The notes under the pieces are model-generated. The model was not told where the DNA came from. It worked only from the letters and a program-made list of their open reading frames with translations, and searched no databases. Both the position numbers and the translations under genes were made by a program. From Tritrichomonas musculus (Eukaryota; Parabasalia; Tritrichomonadida; Tritrichomonadidae), in assembly GCA_039105265.1 (NCBI GenBank), contig JAPFFF010000044.1, forward strand, positions 124,001 to 188,000: a stretch of DNA of 64,000 nucleotides, written 5' to 3'. Below are positions 32,000 to 42,931 of this stretch, one piece after another. The stretch's first letter is position 1; every line of letters starts with the position of its first letter.

Positions 32000-32437
32000 T
32001 CTATGCTTTAGATGATAATTGCGTAATAATATATTTTTCTTTCAAGAACATTGTTCTATTTTAAGCAAGTATTCTATAAAAACGAACGATTAAAATAAAT
32101 AGAAAAATAATTGAGGGTCAATTTGGTTTCTCTTGTCATAAACATTTTGCATCAAAAAGTTATTTTATTTTTTATCTTTAAGAAAAAGTTATGTTTTATT
32201 TTTTGCTCCAAGAAAAAGTTCATGATTATTTTTCACTCTATCAAATTGTGGAAACTTTTTGACCGAAAAAAAATCAAAATAAACAAAAAAAAATTAAATA
32301 TACTATATGAAAAAAAAAAAAAGAAAAAGAAAACTAACGCGCGATATAATCATAAATCATTTAATAAACAATAATTTTTGAACATACATAAATGTTTTTT
32401 GTATTTTGAAATTCAATTAATAATTAATATCATTTAA

Positions 32438-32719
32438 TGACAACTTTGTGAGCTTTGCTCAAAAAGTTGTCATTCTTAAGATCTATTAGGTACAATATTT
32501 CTTTTGTTTTCTTCATGAAAGTTGATTTGTTTAAGTTTTGAAAAGAAATCTAATTTGAAAATAATAAAAGGCCACTTTTTGAGCGAAGCTCAAAAAGTGG
32601 CCAAGCATAAAATTCATATCTGATATGTAATAACTTGGTTATAGTTGGTTTTGATATTTGAATACCTGATTTGAGGAAATTGCAATAAACGCCACTTTTT
32701 GAGCTTCGCTCAAGAAGTG
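32438..32719. repeat. Palindrome trio of unit 2, one centre inverted
   Basis: Centres are TTT, GAA (32585-32587) and TTC. The second stem reads GAGC-GAA-GCTC where units 1 and 3 have GAGC-TTC-GCTC. The first and third stems each have one mismatch. Confidence 0.9.
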
Positions 32720-33154
32720 TCAATGCTTTAGATAATAATGGCGTAATAATATATTTTTCTTTCAAGAACATTGTTCTTTTTTAAGTAAGTATTCTATAAA
32801 AACAAACGATTAAAATAAATAGAAAAATAATTGAGGGTCAATTTGGTTTCTCTTGTCATAAACATTTTGCATCAAAAAGTTATTTTATTTTTTATCTTTA
32901 AGAAAAAGTTATGTTTTATTTTTTGCTCCAAGAAAAAGTTCATGATTATTTTTCACTCTATCAAATTGTCGAAACTTTTTGACCGAAAAAAAATCAAAAT
33001 AAACAAAAAAAAATTAAATATACTATATGAAAAAAAAAAAAAAAAGAAAACTAACGCGCGATATAATCATAAATCATTTAATAAACTATAATCTTTGAAC
33101 ATACATAAATGTTTTTTGTATTTTGAAATTCAATTAAAAATAAATATCATTTAA

Positions 33155-33440
33155 TGACAACTTTTTGAGCTTTGCTCAAAAAGTTGTCATTCTTGAGATC
33201 TATTAGGTATAATATTTCATTTGTTTTCTTCATGGAAGTTGATTTATGTAAGTTTTGAAAAGAAATCAAATTTGAAAATAATAAAAGGCCACTTTTTGAG
33301 CTTCGCTCAAAAAGTGTCCAACATAAGATTCATTTCGGATATGTAATAACTTGGGTATAGCTGGTTTTGATGTTTGAATATCTGATTTGAGGAAATTGCA
33401 AGAAACGCCACTTTTTGAGCGAAGCTCAAAAAGTGTCAAT
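33155..33440. repeat. Palindrome trio of unit 3, one centre inverted
   Basis: Centres are TTT (33171-33173), TTC (33302-33304) and GAA (33421-33423). Here the third stem has the inverted centre. Confidence 0.9.
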
Positions 33441-33825
33441 GCTTTAGATAATAATGGCGTAATAATATATTTTTCTTTCAAGAACATTGTTCTATTTTAA
33501 GCAAGTATTCTATAAAAACGAACGATTAAAATAAATAGAAAAATAATTGAGGGTCAATTTGGTTTCTCTTGTCATAAACATTTTGCATCAAAAAGTTATT
33601 TTATTTTTTATCTTTAAGAAAAAGTTATGTTTTATTTTTTGCTCCAAGAAAAAGTTCATGATTATTTTTCACTCTATCAAATTGTGGAAACTTTTTGACC
33701 AAAAAAAATCAAAATAAACAAAAAAAAATTAAATATACTATATGACTATATGATATATGAAAAAAAAAAAAAAAAAAAGAATATGTATCATTTTTTAAAA
33801 TAAATGTCAACATGTTTCAATAAGG

Positions 33826-33887
33826 TAACCCTGTTCAAATGGGATTTTTTTGATTTTTGGGATGAGCATTTTTTTGGAATTTGGGAT

Positions 33888-33918
<31 letters not shown>

Positions 33919-34845
33919 GCAATTATTTGACCTTTTTTGATCGTATATTGTTATCAAATATTGACCAAATAAGTTCTCATTAGAAAAAATAAGAGAAATC
34001 AAATATTACCCATAAAAGCTTTTCTATCCTTCATCCAATGATGCTTTGTTTACAAAATCAATCCCTTTGATGATGTTTCGAGCGATTCTTGCTTGTTGTT
34101 CGATAATTTTGAAAAAAGCGATCCAAAATAATATACACTATCAATTCCATGCTCGATTTTTTTTTTTTTTTTATTCTTTTACGCATTTGTCTAGTTTTAT
34201 AAAATAGTGTTAGATTGCATTAATTCTTATTCCTTCATCTGTTTTTTTCAATATTTTTTTTTATGTTTTTGAATAGTGTAAACCTATGAAAAGTAAAATA
34301 TATAAACGTTTTTTTACAAAAAATTTAAATATATTAAAAACTATTTGTTAATTCTGATTATATTTTTAAAAAAAATGAATTACATAATGTTTTAAATAGA
34401 AAAAATCATAATGTTAGATGTTTTGAAAATTAAATAATTTGATGTTATAATGATTCTAAATATTAATTATTCAAAAAACAATCCCTTTCAATCTTCACAA
34501 TTCTTTCAAAAATATCCCAAAAAGAGTTTATCAAAACAATTCAAAAAGTTTCGAAAATCCCACTGGGATTTGTAAACTAATCAAAAAAATCCCTTTGGGA
34601 TTTATAAACCATTCAAAATATCCCACAGGGATCGGTTATCCCACTTTTATCCCAGATTGAATACGAATACGTTATATTATTTGGGAAATGTGATATAAAA
34701 TATAAAACATAGGACGATTATTTATCAAACAAAAATTTCTAGAAAAAATATAAAAAAAACATAAAAAAATTTTTATCCCAAGGGATTTTTTTTTTATCCC
34801 AGGATTTCGGTTATCCCAGCGGTTTATCCCATTTGAACAGGGTTA
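33826..34845. mobile_element. hAT-like non-autonomous element in the RBR gene
   Basis: Terminal inverted repeats TAACCCTGTTCAAATGGGAT at both ends. A 7-8-bp duplication AATAAGG(T) flanks the element. Several TATCCCA/TGGGATTT motifs lie near the ends as subterminal repeats. The interior is AT-rich with poly(A) and has no transposase. Removing it restores the reading frame of the host gene's last codons. Confidence 0.8.
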
Positions 34846-35639
34846 AATAAGGTTTCTGTTGATATATTAGCTGAGTTAACCATATTGATTAGATTTGAGA
34901 ATGTTATATTCACGCTCTCAACTTGAAAATAAAAAAGCATCTTTTCAAAAGAAACTTCCAATTCTTTCTGAACAAACTCGAAAATTTTTAATTCTGATGA
35001 ACCTTCAGGAAGCATATATGCATAAGGATAGCTCCACATAAGAACAGATCTTGCTGTATCCCTTACATCAATAATATGCTTAATAATTTCATCAATCTCT
35101 TTTTCCTCATATTCATCAACTGAATCAGTTTCTTCATTTTCTTTTTTTGAATCTAAACAGCTTGTTTTCGTTATTTTATTTTGGATTTCTTGGCTGATAC
35201 TTGAATACCGACTTACTGGCTGGCTAGCACTAACGTTCATTTTCTTATTTTGCATTGTAATATGTCTTTTGTAGTTTTGAGTAATAATTTTTCGAAGTTT
35301 AGAAGTGAAAATTTTTCTGTATTTGGATCTTTTTCGATCTGCATTGATGAATAATGATCGAAATATCTTGAGTAATAATGAGCAATTCGAGCATCTTCTT
35401 TTGAACTCTCATTTTTTACTGCTACAAGTTCATCAAGGTCTTTAAATTGATTGCATGTATATTTATCGCCTTCATACGTCTTCCATTCATGGCCACATAT
35501 CCAGCAAAATTCATAGCCACAATTAATGCATTTCATATGATTACATCCACCATTCTTTTCTATTCGAACACCGCATTTTGGACATTGTTTTGTATGAGAG
35601 ATTTTTAATTGGATTTTTGATTGAGAATAACTGAATCTA

Positions 35640-35988
35640 AGGTTCTCCTTTCAAGTTCAAATGATTAAATTCAATGAGATTTCACAAATAAAATATACAT
35701 AAATATCGTTTTAAAAAATGAATTAAAATATAAAATTTATACAGATATATATTTTAAATAATTGAATAAAAACATTTTAATGAAATATTATCAATTTTAT
35801 TTTTTTAAGGATAGAAATCATAAAATTAAAAAATCAATAAAATTTTGAATAAAATAAAATTTAATCGTCAAGGCCAAATATTTTTATTTTTCACCAAAAC
35901 TTTTTCTTAAAAATGCTCAATTGAATTATTTATTCTATGAGTTAATTCAATATTGAATAATTTACATTTTTATTGGGAAGGAGAACCT
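35640..35988. mobile_element. 349-bp MITE, copy 1 (in the RBR gene)
   Basis: Ends AGGTTCTCCTT/AAGGAGAACCT with TA on both sides (Tc1/mariner-type target). An equal-sized copy in opposite orientation lies at 53767-54115. No coding capacity. Confidence 0.85.
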
Positions 35989-36696
35989 TAAGCCATTTTT
36001 CAGCATTTTCACATGAAAGTGGAGTGTGAGCTTCCAATACATTCTTGTATTACATTTTTTGCATTTAACAACATTACATCAAAAAGAATCTTTTTCTTCT
36101 CCATTGAATAATAATATCATTCTCATTATTTTCAATTTTGTAATTTGAATTTGTCTCACCATTTTCATCAGAATCTTCTGTATCAAAAAGAGAGATAGTG
36201 CATTGGCATTTGGGATTAATACATCGTTTAACTTCTTTAGAAACACTTATTTGAACATCTAAAAGTCTGTCTGTAAATTTGTTCATTAGTATTTCTCCAC
36301 AAAGTCGTCCAACATCGCTAGGCAAAATTATTGGTGTACATCCTTCAGCCATACATCGAATTTGCGTTGATGTTTCTCGATTAATATTAAATTGTAGATG
36401 TGAACGCCAGCAATCTGAACAAAAGTAGTGATTGCACGGAAGAGCGAGATAAGATTCAGGAGGAACTTCGACATTGTAGCATAATGCACAAGAAAATTTA
36501 TTTTCTGAATTATTGTCAGCAGAATTACTTGAATCTGTTGAATTTAATTTTTTTTTTCAATATCATTATTATCTTCATTTAGAATAGTTGTGTTTCCAAT
36601 GTCAATTTGTTGTACTTCAGAAATTGCGTGAAGAGACCGTGGTTTCAATAAATCTTTTTCATCAATGTTGACATTTGCGTCTGAAAATATATACAT

Positions 36697-37053
36697 TATC
36701 TTCTCATTTTTGACATATATGTAAACTATTCAAAACAAAATCTATTTTAAATTTCCATTTATCTTTTGATATTTTCCTTATATAAGAATTATTTGTTCAT
36801 AATTAACAATTCATATGTTTTTGATAAATAATAACAATTTTAGGTCTTTTATATATTTCAATCGAGAATGATCATATCTTGTAAGAATAAACAATCTTGA
36901 TTTATAACAATAATAATGATATAAAATTTTCAAAGATATTCTTTAATTGTTATATCATTTTATTTTTTGTTTATCACTTCAAAATGATACTTTATGTTTT
37001 TTAATTTTTAAACGAAATACCAAATATACGTTCAAAATCATCATATAAAATTA
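36697..37053. other. Divergent spacer
   Basis: AT-rich; contains the initiator-like TCATCATA (37038) for the Dpy-30-like gene. Confidence 0.45.
37038..37045 (+). promoter_or_regulatory. Inr-like start element (TCATCATA)
   Basis: Eight bases upstream of the ATG at 37054. Confidence 0.4.
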
Positions 37054-37266
37054 ATGGAAGAACTACAGCAATTAACCAGAAAAAAGCCTGAGCTTAAGCC
37101 TTACTTTCAAGAAAAGGTTTATCCTGTACTTATGGATTCATTTGAAGCCCTCCTTAACGAAATAGAATTTCGACGACTTCGAGTTGAAGGAGGAGAGAAT
37201 TTACCTGAAATTCAACCAATCCTATTCCTTGCTCAATATTTGATGCGGAACAATCCTAATGCATAA
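37054..37266 (+). CDS. Dpy-30 motif protein
   Basis: 70 residues. The C-terminal half, YPVLMDSFEALLNEIEF ... IQPILFLAQYLMRNNP, matches the Dpy-30 motif: a two-helix dimer with the signature P-(I/L)-x-FLAxYLxxNNP. The motif dimerises and docks onto amphipathic helices. It is found in the DPY30 subunit of COMPASS/MLL histone methyltransferases and in ciliary radial-spoke or adenylate-kinase proteins. The small size here, with only about 20 residues before the motif, is like DPY30 itself. A trichomonad protein could serve chromatin or the flagella; the sequence does not decide. The first ATG follows an initiator, and the stop is TAAA. The gene looks intact amid many broken ones. Confidence 0.8.
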   Translation: MEELQQLTRKKPELKPYFQEKVYPVLMDSFEALLNEIEFRRLRVEGGENLPEIQPILFLAQYLMRNNPNA

Positions 37267-37474
37267 ACAAGTATTTATGAAAATATTATTTTATTATAAT
37301 ATTAATCATTTTATTTTTATAAATCTATGTTAAAAAATAGCTCACTACTTGAATAAATTTTACCAAATGGGCATGAATTGTTGATTTATCAATCTGTTAT
37401 ACAATTTTATGGCAAATATTACTATATGGAAAATTTTTATATTCAAAATAACCGTCATTTGAAATTTTCCATTT

Positions 37475-37481
37475 TCACATT
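37475..37481 (+). promoter_or_regulatory. Inr-like start element (TCACATT)
   Basis: Directly before the ATG at 37482, in a T/C-rich context. Confidence 0.45.
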
Positions 37482-38477
37482 ATGTCTCAAGTTGTCCGTA
37501 TTGACAATGTTAGACGAATTGTTGATCAAAATTCAGAGTTATTGGCATTAGTTATTTACTCTGTACAAAATTCTTTGTTGTTTAAGTTGCAGATTAACAT
37601 TCAAGATTCATTTGCTGGTCAATTTCAAGCGAATTCATTTCGTTCGAATAAGTTAAATAATCCTACACCACTTCAATACGCAATTATTCAAGATAAAGTA
37701 GGTTCACTTAAAGGTATTCTTAATTTCATGAAAAAAGATCTAAGTGAAAGTTTAAAAAGTGCAGGAAATCCATTAGATACCAAAGAGTTCTTTTGTCCTA
37801 CAGTTTCAAATACGACATGGCCATTGCTTCATTTAGCCGCAGGCTTAGAACGATTAGAATGTCTTAAAATATTAATAGAATTTTTAAACGATCATGGTGA
37901 AATAGATCAATTTATCAATAAGCCAGATAACAATCAAAGAACTCCACTTGCAATTGCCTTTTCAACTGGTAATAAAGAAATAATTAATTTACTCATAAAA
38001 AATGGTGCAGATCCATTCTATGGCGTCGATAAAGGTGTCATTATGCCAATTATTTATATCAGTCGCCATAATGCTAATGAATTTCAAACTATGGTTGATT
38101 GTATAAATTCTAATAATGAACAAGGGCAAACAATTCTTGGCAAACTCAATTTATATCATTATGATGACAATGGATTTGCTTATTCAAATGATGGTGATGG
38201 TAGATATCGAGAGTTCGATTCATTCAAAGAGAATAATTTTAATTCTACTGTCAAAGAAAAGTTTGATTCTATGAGATCTTCTGCTGGTTCAATGAGTACT
38301 GTTGGTAATCAGGCGACAGGACCAGATAATACTAATACTAGTACTAGTACTAGTACTAATTCTAATCGTCAAATTCCAAATTGTTCTGAACCAGGATGTT
38401 CAAGTCCAGGTACCATTAAATGTGATAATTGCGAAAGACATTATTGTGAAGAACATCTACATGTTCATGGTTGCTAA
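37482..38477 (+). CDS. Ankyrin-repeat protein with C-terminal zinc-finger
   Basis: 331 residues. Ankyrin units lie at about 62-80 (TPLQYAIIQDKVGSLKGIL), 112-140 (TWPLLHLAAGLERLECLKIL) and 150-185 (RTPLAIAFSTGNKEIINLLI, KNGADPF). A low-complexity Ser/Thr/Asn spacer (about 285-300, from ACTAGT-type codon repeats) precedes a Cys/His cluster at the end: CSEPGCSSPGTIKCDNCERH then YCEEHLHVHGC. Its spacing C-x4-C...C-x2-C...C-x2-H-x2-H resembles B-box or AN1-like zinc fingers, so it may bind protein partners. It lies 215 bases behind the Dpy-30-like gene, in the same direction. Unlike the other ankyrin genes here it is one uninterrupted frame and its repeats are of a different subtype. The stop TAAATAAA fits the trichomonad stop/poly(A) signal. 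Confidence 0.82.
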   Translation: MSQVVRIDNVRRIVDQNSELLALVIYSVQNSLLFKLQINIQDSFAGQFQANSFRSNKLNNPTPLQYAIIQDKVGSLKGILNFMKKDLSESLKSAGNPLDTKEFFCPTVSNTTWPLLHLAAGLERLECLKILIEFLNDHGEIDQFINKPDNNQRTPLAIAFSTGNKEIINLLIKNGADPFYGVDKGVIMPIIYISRHNANEFQTMVDCINSNNEQGQTILGKLNLYHYDDNGFAYSNDGDGRYREFDSFKENNFNSTVKEKFDSMRSSAGSMSTVGNQATGPDNTNTSTSTSTNSNRQIPNCSEPGCSSPGTIKCDNCERHYCEEHLHVHGC

Positions 38478-38652
38478 ATAAAAGTATTTTTTTTTTATTT
38501 GTTTTTAATATATGCTTACATCCTTCATTAATAGTAAATATACCCGTTCCGCGCTTTAAATCGAATACTTCGTTATTTTTTTGTAATACTTAAGGGTAGT
38601 ATTAGCCAACTAAGATTTTTAATGTTCATCTCCCTCTCAATTATTTCATATA

Positions 38653-39277
38653 AAGTCGAATTCAAAAAGCTTGGGACAACTTCTCAATTAAATTCTGATA
38701 AAAGTGAAAAACACAATCTTCTTTTCAATTATTTTTTTTTCTTTATTTATTGAGTTATATTCTCTAAAATTCCAATCAATAGTGAAAAAATGTTTCCAAT
38801 ACGAGCCAAAACATATATTACTGAACTTTCAATTTATAGCGCAATACTTAAAAATCGATGATCATCAACTTTTTTGTAAATTCATGATCAAAAAAATAGT
38901 ATTTGAGCAAGTGTTTACAAAAGAAATTCTATTTTAATATCATTGCAGGCTTTACAATGCGTTTTCTAGTGAATTAGTGCAAAGATCTATGATAATTTTC
39001 ACCAAAGATTAGGTAAATTGTATTTTTTTGAGGATTTTTTCCTTACAAAAATATGGATTAATGATAGATACAACATTAACCATATGAAAAAATATATGTT
39101 TTTATATAAAAATGATCTTTTATTCTTTGTTTTTTTTATTATTTTCCCCTTTTTCCCCTTTAGCAATTCAATTTTTTTCAATATATCTCACAAAAAAAAT
39201 CATTCATGCTGGGACAAAATTGAATACTTTTCAGTATATATTTAAAAAGTTTGTCCCAAGCTTTTTGAATTCGACTT
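38653..39277. mobile_element. 625-bp MITE with AAGTCGAATTC ends
   Basis: Terminal inverted repeats of about 25 bp: AAGTCGAATTCAAAAAGCTT on the left and the exact complement on the right, both continuing into GGGACAA. TA flanks both sides. No gene is seen inside (the open frames are low complexity). Confidence 0.82.
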
Positions 39278-39380
39278 TATTTATCTTGTTAAAAAATGGC
39301 CCAAATGCTTTATAAAAAATTAATTTCTCACTTTTCAGTTTTATACTATAAGTATAAAGAAAAGAAAAATAAATTAAAAA

Positions 39381-40172
39381 TACGGCTTCATTTTTGGACC
39401 AAGATGAGTAAAAAGTTGGTCCATTTTTTTGAGAGAAAAACGATCAAAATTTTCAAAATTCTTTTCATTGAATAAAATTTCATACACACTAAAGAAGTGA
39501 AAGCAAAAAAGAGTATAATGACATTATTTTTTAATAAATAATTTATTTTATTAAGCTCTCTTTGTTTTTTTGGTATAAAAATGTATTTTGGACCAAATAA
39601 TCTAAGAAAGTGATTTAATGATGCGCGCAATCTAGTGTTTTAATTGATTAATTGGTAATATAAGCATTTGCGCTTCGTTTGATTCATCTTTTTGAACAAG
39701 ATATTTAAAAAATATTTTACATTTGCTATAAACTTAATTAGCTTAGTAATTATATAAGCAAGCCAGTACTTCCAATATTTTAGGCAAATAATAAATACTT
39801 GCGCAAATATAAATCTTTTGAAAATGATTCTTTTTAATAAAATTTTATATTTATTATTAGCATATGAATTTGTATTCAAATTTTTGAATACTTTTATACT
39901 AAAATATCTCAGAATATTTTGGACCAAAGAAAAAAGATTTTTTGGACCATGTAAACTTATTAAAATAGCATGTAAAGCATTCAAAAACTGGTCAAAAAGT
40001 TATTCAAAAAAATAAAATTTGAGATGAAAAAAAATTTTTATTTTAAAGGAAAAAAAAAGATAAAAAATATAAGATTTCATTTCATTTTTTTTGAGTAAAA
40101 ATTTACAAAATTTTAATAAGGTCCAATGGACCAAAAAAATTGTCCGTCCAAAGGTCCAAAAATTAAGCCATA
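39381..40172. mobile_element. 792-bp hAT-like MITE with GGACCA subterminal motifs
   Basis: Ends TACGGCTTCATTTTTGGACC (left) and the complement of TATGGCTTAATTTTTGGACC (right), 18 of 20 matching. An exact 8-bp duplication ATTAAAAA flanks it (39373-39380 and 40173-40180). At least seven GGACCA/TGGTCC motifs occur inside and cluster near the ends, as transposase-binding repeats do in hAT elements. No coding sequence. Confidence 0.82.
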
Positions 40173-40254
40173 ATTAAAAAAAATAAAAGTTAGATAAAAA
40201 TAAAAAAAAAAATTTATGAAGCTGAAAATTAAAAATTTACCCATATCTCTGAAA

Positions 40255-41522
40255 AATGTTATCAAAAAGTTCGATAATAAAGAAAATATGATCGTCATAA
40301 TTCAATAATTGAATACAATCCATTAACTGAATTTCTAATTGAGTACAATTGAGTGCGATATTGATCGTGGATCTCTTTCACTTCAGACCAATGTCCATTT
40401 AAGCTATCGCCATTTATTCTGTAGCATTCAATAACTCTTGCTAAAAAGCTTGAATAGTAATTGTGGATCAATTGATTTGGAATTGAATTCCAAGAAATTT
40501 CTAATGCATGAAAAAGTGCATCTTTGGAAAAATATTTAATTGAAGGAATGTCATTTTTTAAGTAATTCCATACATGCTCTATGCATGAAAGATCGGGCGA
40601 TACGGCTGGCCAAGTTATTTTTGCAGGAACAATATTTGAAAGGAAATTCTTTGTATATTTGGCCCGGTGAGGAGGAGCATTGTCCTCCTGCCAGACCCAA
40701 TTTCTTCCAAAATGAAAGTTTAAATCAGTAAAAACACCGTTTGAAAATAATGATCTGCAATAATATTCCGCATTTGCTTTCTGAGAAAAATTGAGTAGCT
40801 TTGTTCGATATCCGAGGGGTCCAATTCCTCCCCAAATCATAACCGATGTGGGGTGCAATTCTCTTTCGTAGTATGATTCGGGAGGATGGAACCCTCGGAT
40901 TCGCCATATACCATCTCTATTTGTATAATTTTGAACGAATGATTCATCTGTAAAAATGATTTTGGGTAAATTTTTATAGTTGAATTGCATAAAATAACTG
41001 CAAAAATTGATACGGTTTATTTTTTGATCAGGTTTTAATCCAGTTATTGGAGTTTTTTCATAATAATTGATGTTATTTTGAATCAAAATTTTGCGAGCTG
41101 TACTTTCAGAAATGTCAAAATCTTTTGAAATATTTGAAAGTTTTTGTAAACCATCGGATTGGATTGATCCTATAACTCCGTTTTCAATATCCCTAGTAAT
41201 TTCAGGAGGGCGTCCTAATCGTGGAAAAAGTGTTCCATTTTTGCAATAGGAATCATAGAAAGATTTGCATGTTGAAAAAGGACGATCGATAATTGAACCA
41301 ATAAGTTTCCATTGATGACCATATTCATGAACCAATTCGATTATTCGTATTTTTTCTTGCTCTGTTAAAGCTCTTCTCATATCAAAAATAGCATTCAAAA
41401 ATTTCAATAAATTTCGGGTTTTTTCATGGAAAAAAAAATTGAATGAATTTGTTTCAATTATTTTCTATTTCTATCAAAATTTTAAGAAAGCGATATCAAA
41501 CTATTTTGATAAAACACATTTA
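40255..41522. mobile_element. Tc1-like transposon, ends uncertain
   Basis: The transposase is flanked by an imperfect inverted pair: AAATGTTATCAAAAAGTTCG near 40255 and TTTGATAAAACACATTT near 41505-41521 as its rough complement. The resulting size of 1.27 kb fits Tc1 elements. The ends are less certain than the gene. Confidence 0.5.
40295..41380 (-). CDS. Tc1-like transposase (DD34E), apparently intact
   Basis: 361 residues from the ATG at 41380 (MRRALTEQEKIRIIELVHEY); the frame upstream of it starts only at TTG. The paired helix-turn-helix regions (residues about 1-110) are joined by the linker LGRPPEITRD. The catalytic triad is complete: Asp in KIIFTDES, Asp in WQEDNAPPHRA and Glu in SPDLSCIEHVWNYLK, with 34 residues between the second Asp and the Glu. 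The enzyme would excise and insert its element at TA. No stop or shift occurs in the frame, so the copy may be recent. No initiator is visible directly upstream. A divergent relative is broken at 41827-42315. Confidence 0.88.
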   Translation of the reverse strand: MRRALTEQEKIRIIELVHEYGHQWKLIGSIIDRPFSTCKSFYDSYCKNGTLFPRLGRPPEITRDIENGVIGSIQSDGLQKLSNISKDFDISESTARKILIQNNINYYEKTPITGLKPDQKINRINFCSYFMQFNYKNLPKIIFTDESFVQNYTNRDGIWRIRGFHPPESYYERELHPTSVMIWGGIGPLGYRTKLLNFSQKANAEYYCRSLFSNGVFTDLNFHFGRNWVWQEDNAPPHRAKYTKNFLSNIVPAKITWPAVSPDLSCIEHVWNYLKNDIPSIKYFSKDALFHALEISWNSIPNQLIHNYYSSFLARVIECYRINGDSLNGHWSEVKEIHDQYRTQLYSIRNSVNGLYSIIEL

Positions 41523-41826
41523 AAAAAATTATGAAAATTTATTCAAAAAAAATTTCGGATATAAATTTGATAAAAAAATAAAATAAAAAAGCGGTTATCT
41601 TATCAAAATTGAAAAGAACGAACATTAAAAAATTAAGTTTAGTAAACTTTGTTTTTTAATCTTTATCTCCATTCAATTTTGAAAAGTTTATTTTCAAATT
41701 TTCTCAATTTTTAGATAACGAGAAAAAAAATCTATATGCTTTATTAAATATTTTGAATATTTTTTTACAAAAAAATTTGAATATAGTTAATTGAATGAAA
41801 TCTCTAAAAAAGTATTTATTATTTAA
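41523..41826. other. AT-rich spacer between two Tc1 copies
   Basis: No gene seen. Confidence 0.4.
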
Positions 41827-42315
41827 ATGACTAAGACTGCGCTTTCCGAAAAGGAAAAAATTCATATTCTCAATCTTGTCAACCAACATGGGCACCAATG
41901 AAAGTATATTTCAGAAATTGTTAATCGAAAACCAGAGACGGTTAAAGCTTTTTATAATTCTTATACAAAGTTTCAAACTATTTCGCCCAAAAGAGGAAGG
42001 TCCGTTAAAATTACAGAAGAAGTGAAATATAATATTGTTCAAACGATGAAAAATAACCCTTTACAAAACTTACAGGATGTTGCAACAGAATTTGATGTTG
42101 CAAAGTCCTCTGTTAAGTCAATTCTTAACGAAAACAAAATACAGTATTTCAAAAGGACACCAATTTGCCCCCTCACATTTCAACATAAACAAAAAAGATA
42201 TCAAATTTGTTCCCAAATTACTTCAGTCCCTCCTTCAGTTCTCCCACCGATTATCTTTACTGATGAAAGCACAGTTTGCGTCAACAACGAAGGTGGGGGA
42301 ATAATACAGGCATAA
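41827..42315 (+). pseudogene. Truncated Tc1-like transposase, second subfamily
   Basis: From ATG 41827 the frame reads MTKTALSEKEKIHILNLVNQ, then HGHQ and a TGA where the neighbouring transposase has Trp (HQWK). It continues KYISEIVNRKPETVKAFYNS, PKRGRSVKITEEVKYNIVQT, DVATEFDVAKSSVKSIL and PPIIFTDEST with the first catalytic Asp. It ends soon after, so the second Asp and the Glu are lost. It is related to, but clearly different from, the gene at 40295-41380 on the other strand. Confidence 0.75.
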
Positions 42316-42479
42316 GATATGTCTGCGAAATTTAAAAAGAAAATTTGAATAAAAATAAAAACTTTTTCAAAACTTTATTTTTTATATATTCAGAAAAATT
42401 GAAAACATTGATTTAAGGGGGACCTTTCTGTTGAAAACGATCAAAAATAAAAAGGTCAAAATATTTGGTCTTATGGCCA

Positions 42480-42829
42480 AATTTATTTTTTCATATTTGA
42501 TTGACAAACTTTCTCACATTTATTTTCTTTTTCATTTTACTAAAATTATCGTATTCCTTCAATGATAAATCGCTCATTTCGTCATTTTTTTCAGAAAAAA
42601 AATATCTATCAATAAATTGCAATCAGATCTTATCCGATATATAACACAAGATTTTTATTTTAATTTCTTTTACCAACTTTAAAATCTGAAATACAAATGA
42701 TTTATTTTAATTTGGTCGAATAGCTATTTTTACTTTTTTATATTGTAATATCGATATTGCTCAAATGTAATTTTTCTTTCATTTTACTAAAGTTAATATA
42801 TTTATTGGATGATATATTGCTCCTTTCAC

Positions 42830-42903
<74 letters not shown>

Positions 42904-42931
42904 CAGAGAAAAAACTATCGATTTATTGTTA
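42480..42931. repeat. Diverged direct duplication and poly(T) tract
   Basis: About 42530-42700 and 42775-42930 are similar (TTTCATTTTACTAAA, then a T-run, TTTCAGA, A-run, TATC, ATTTATTG). The second copy has a T run of about 70 bases (42831-42903) and is the target of the element at 42932. The sequence after the element (45380 onward: ATCAACTTTAAACTC) continues the match to the first copy (CCAACTTTAAAATC), so the first copy shows what the empty site looked like. Confidence 0.55.

Larger units (their letters stand above)
33788..36696 (-). pseudogene. RBR (Ariadne-type) E3 ubiquitin ligase pseudogene with two transposon insertions
   Basis: Read on the minus strand: ATG at 36696 (MYIFSDANVNIDEKDLLKPR), a slip at a run of nine A (about 36549-36557), RING1 (FSCALCYNVEVPPESYLALP, CNHYFCSDCW), MAEGCTPIILPSDV, the IBR (KRCINPKCQC, then EAHTPLSCENAEKWL in a shifted frame), a 349-bp MITE (35640-35988), RING2 ([19 protein letters not shown] and [13 protein letters not shown]), another shift near 35245, and the Ariadne helical domain (TARSVLMWSYPYAYML). 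The C-terminus is split by a second element (33826-34845); across it the frame reads NISTETL then LKHVDIYFKK and stops at 33788. RBR ligases pass ubiquitin through a Cys in RING2, here in GGCNHMKC. The several frame shifts show it is dead, although some are at homopolymers. Confidence 0.82.

Noticed and set aside
38704-39315. Several hydrophobic short frames
   Set aside because: They lie within a 625-bp MITE; the hydrophobicity comes from T-rich codons.
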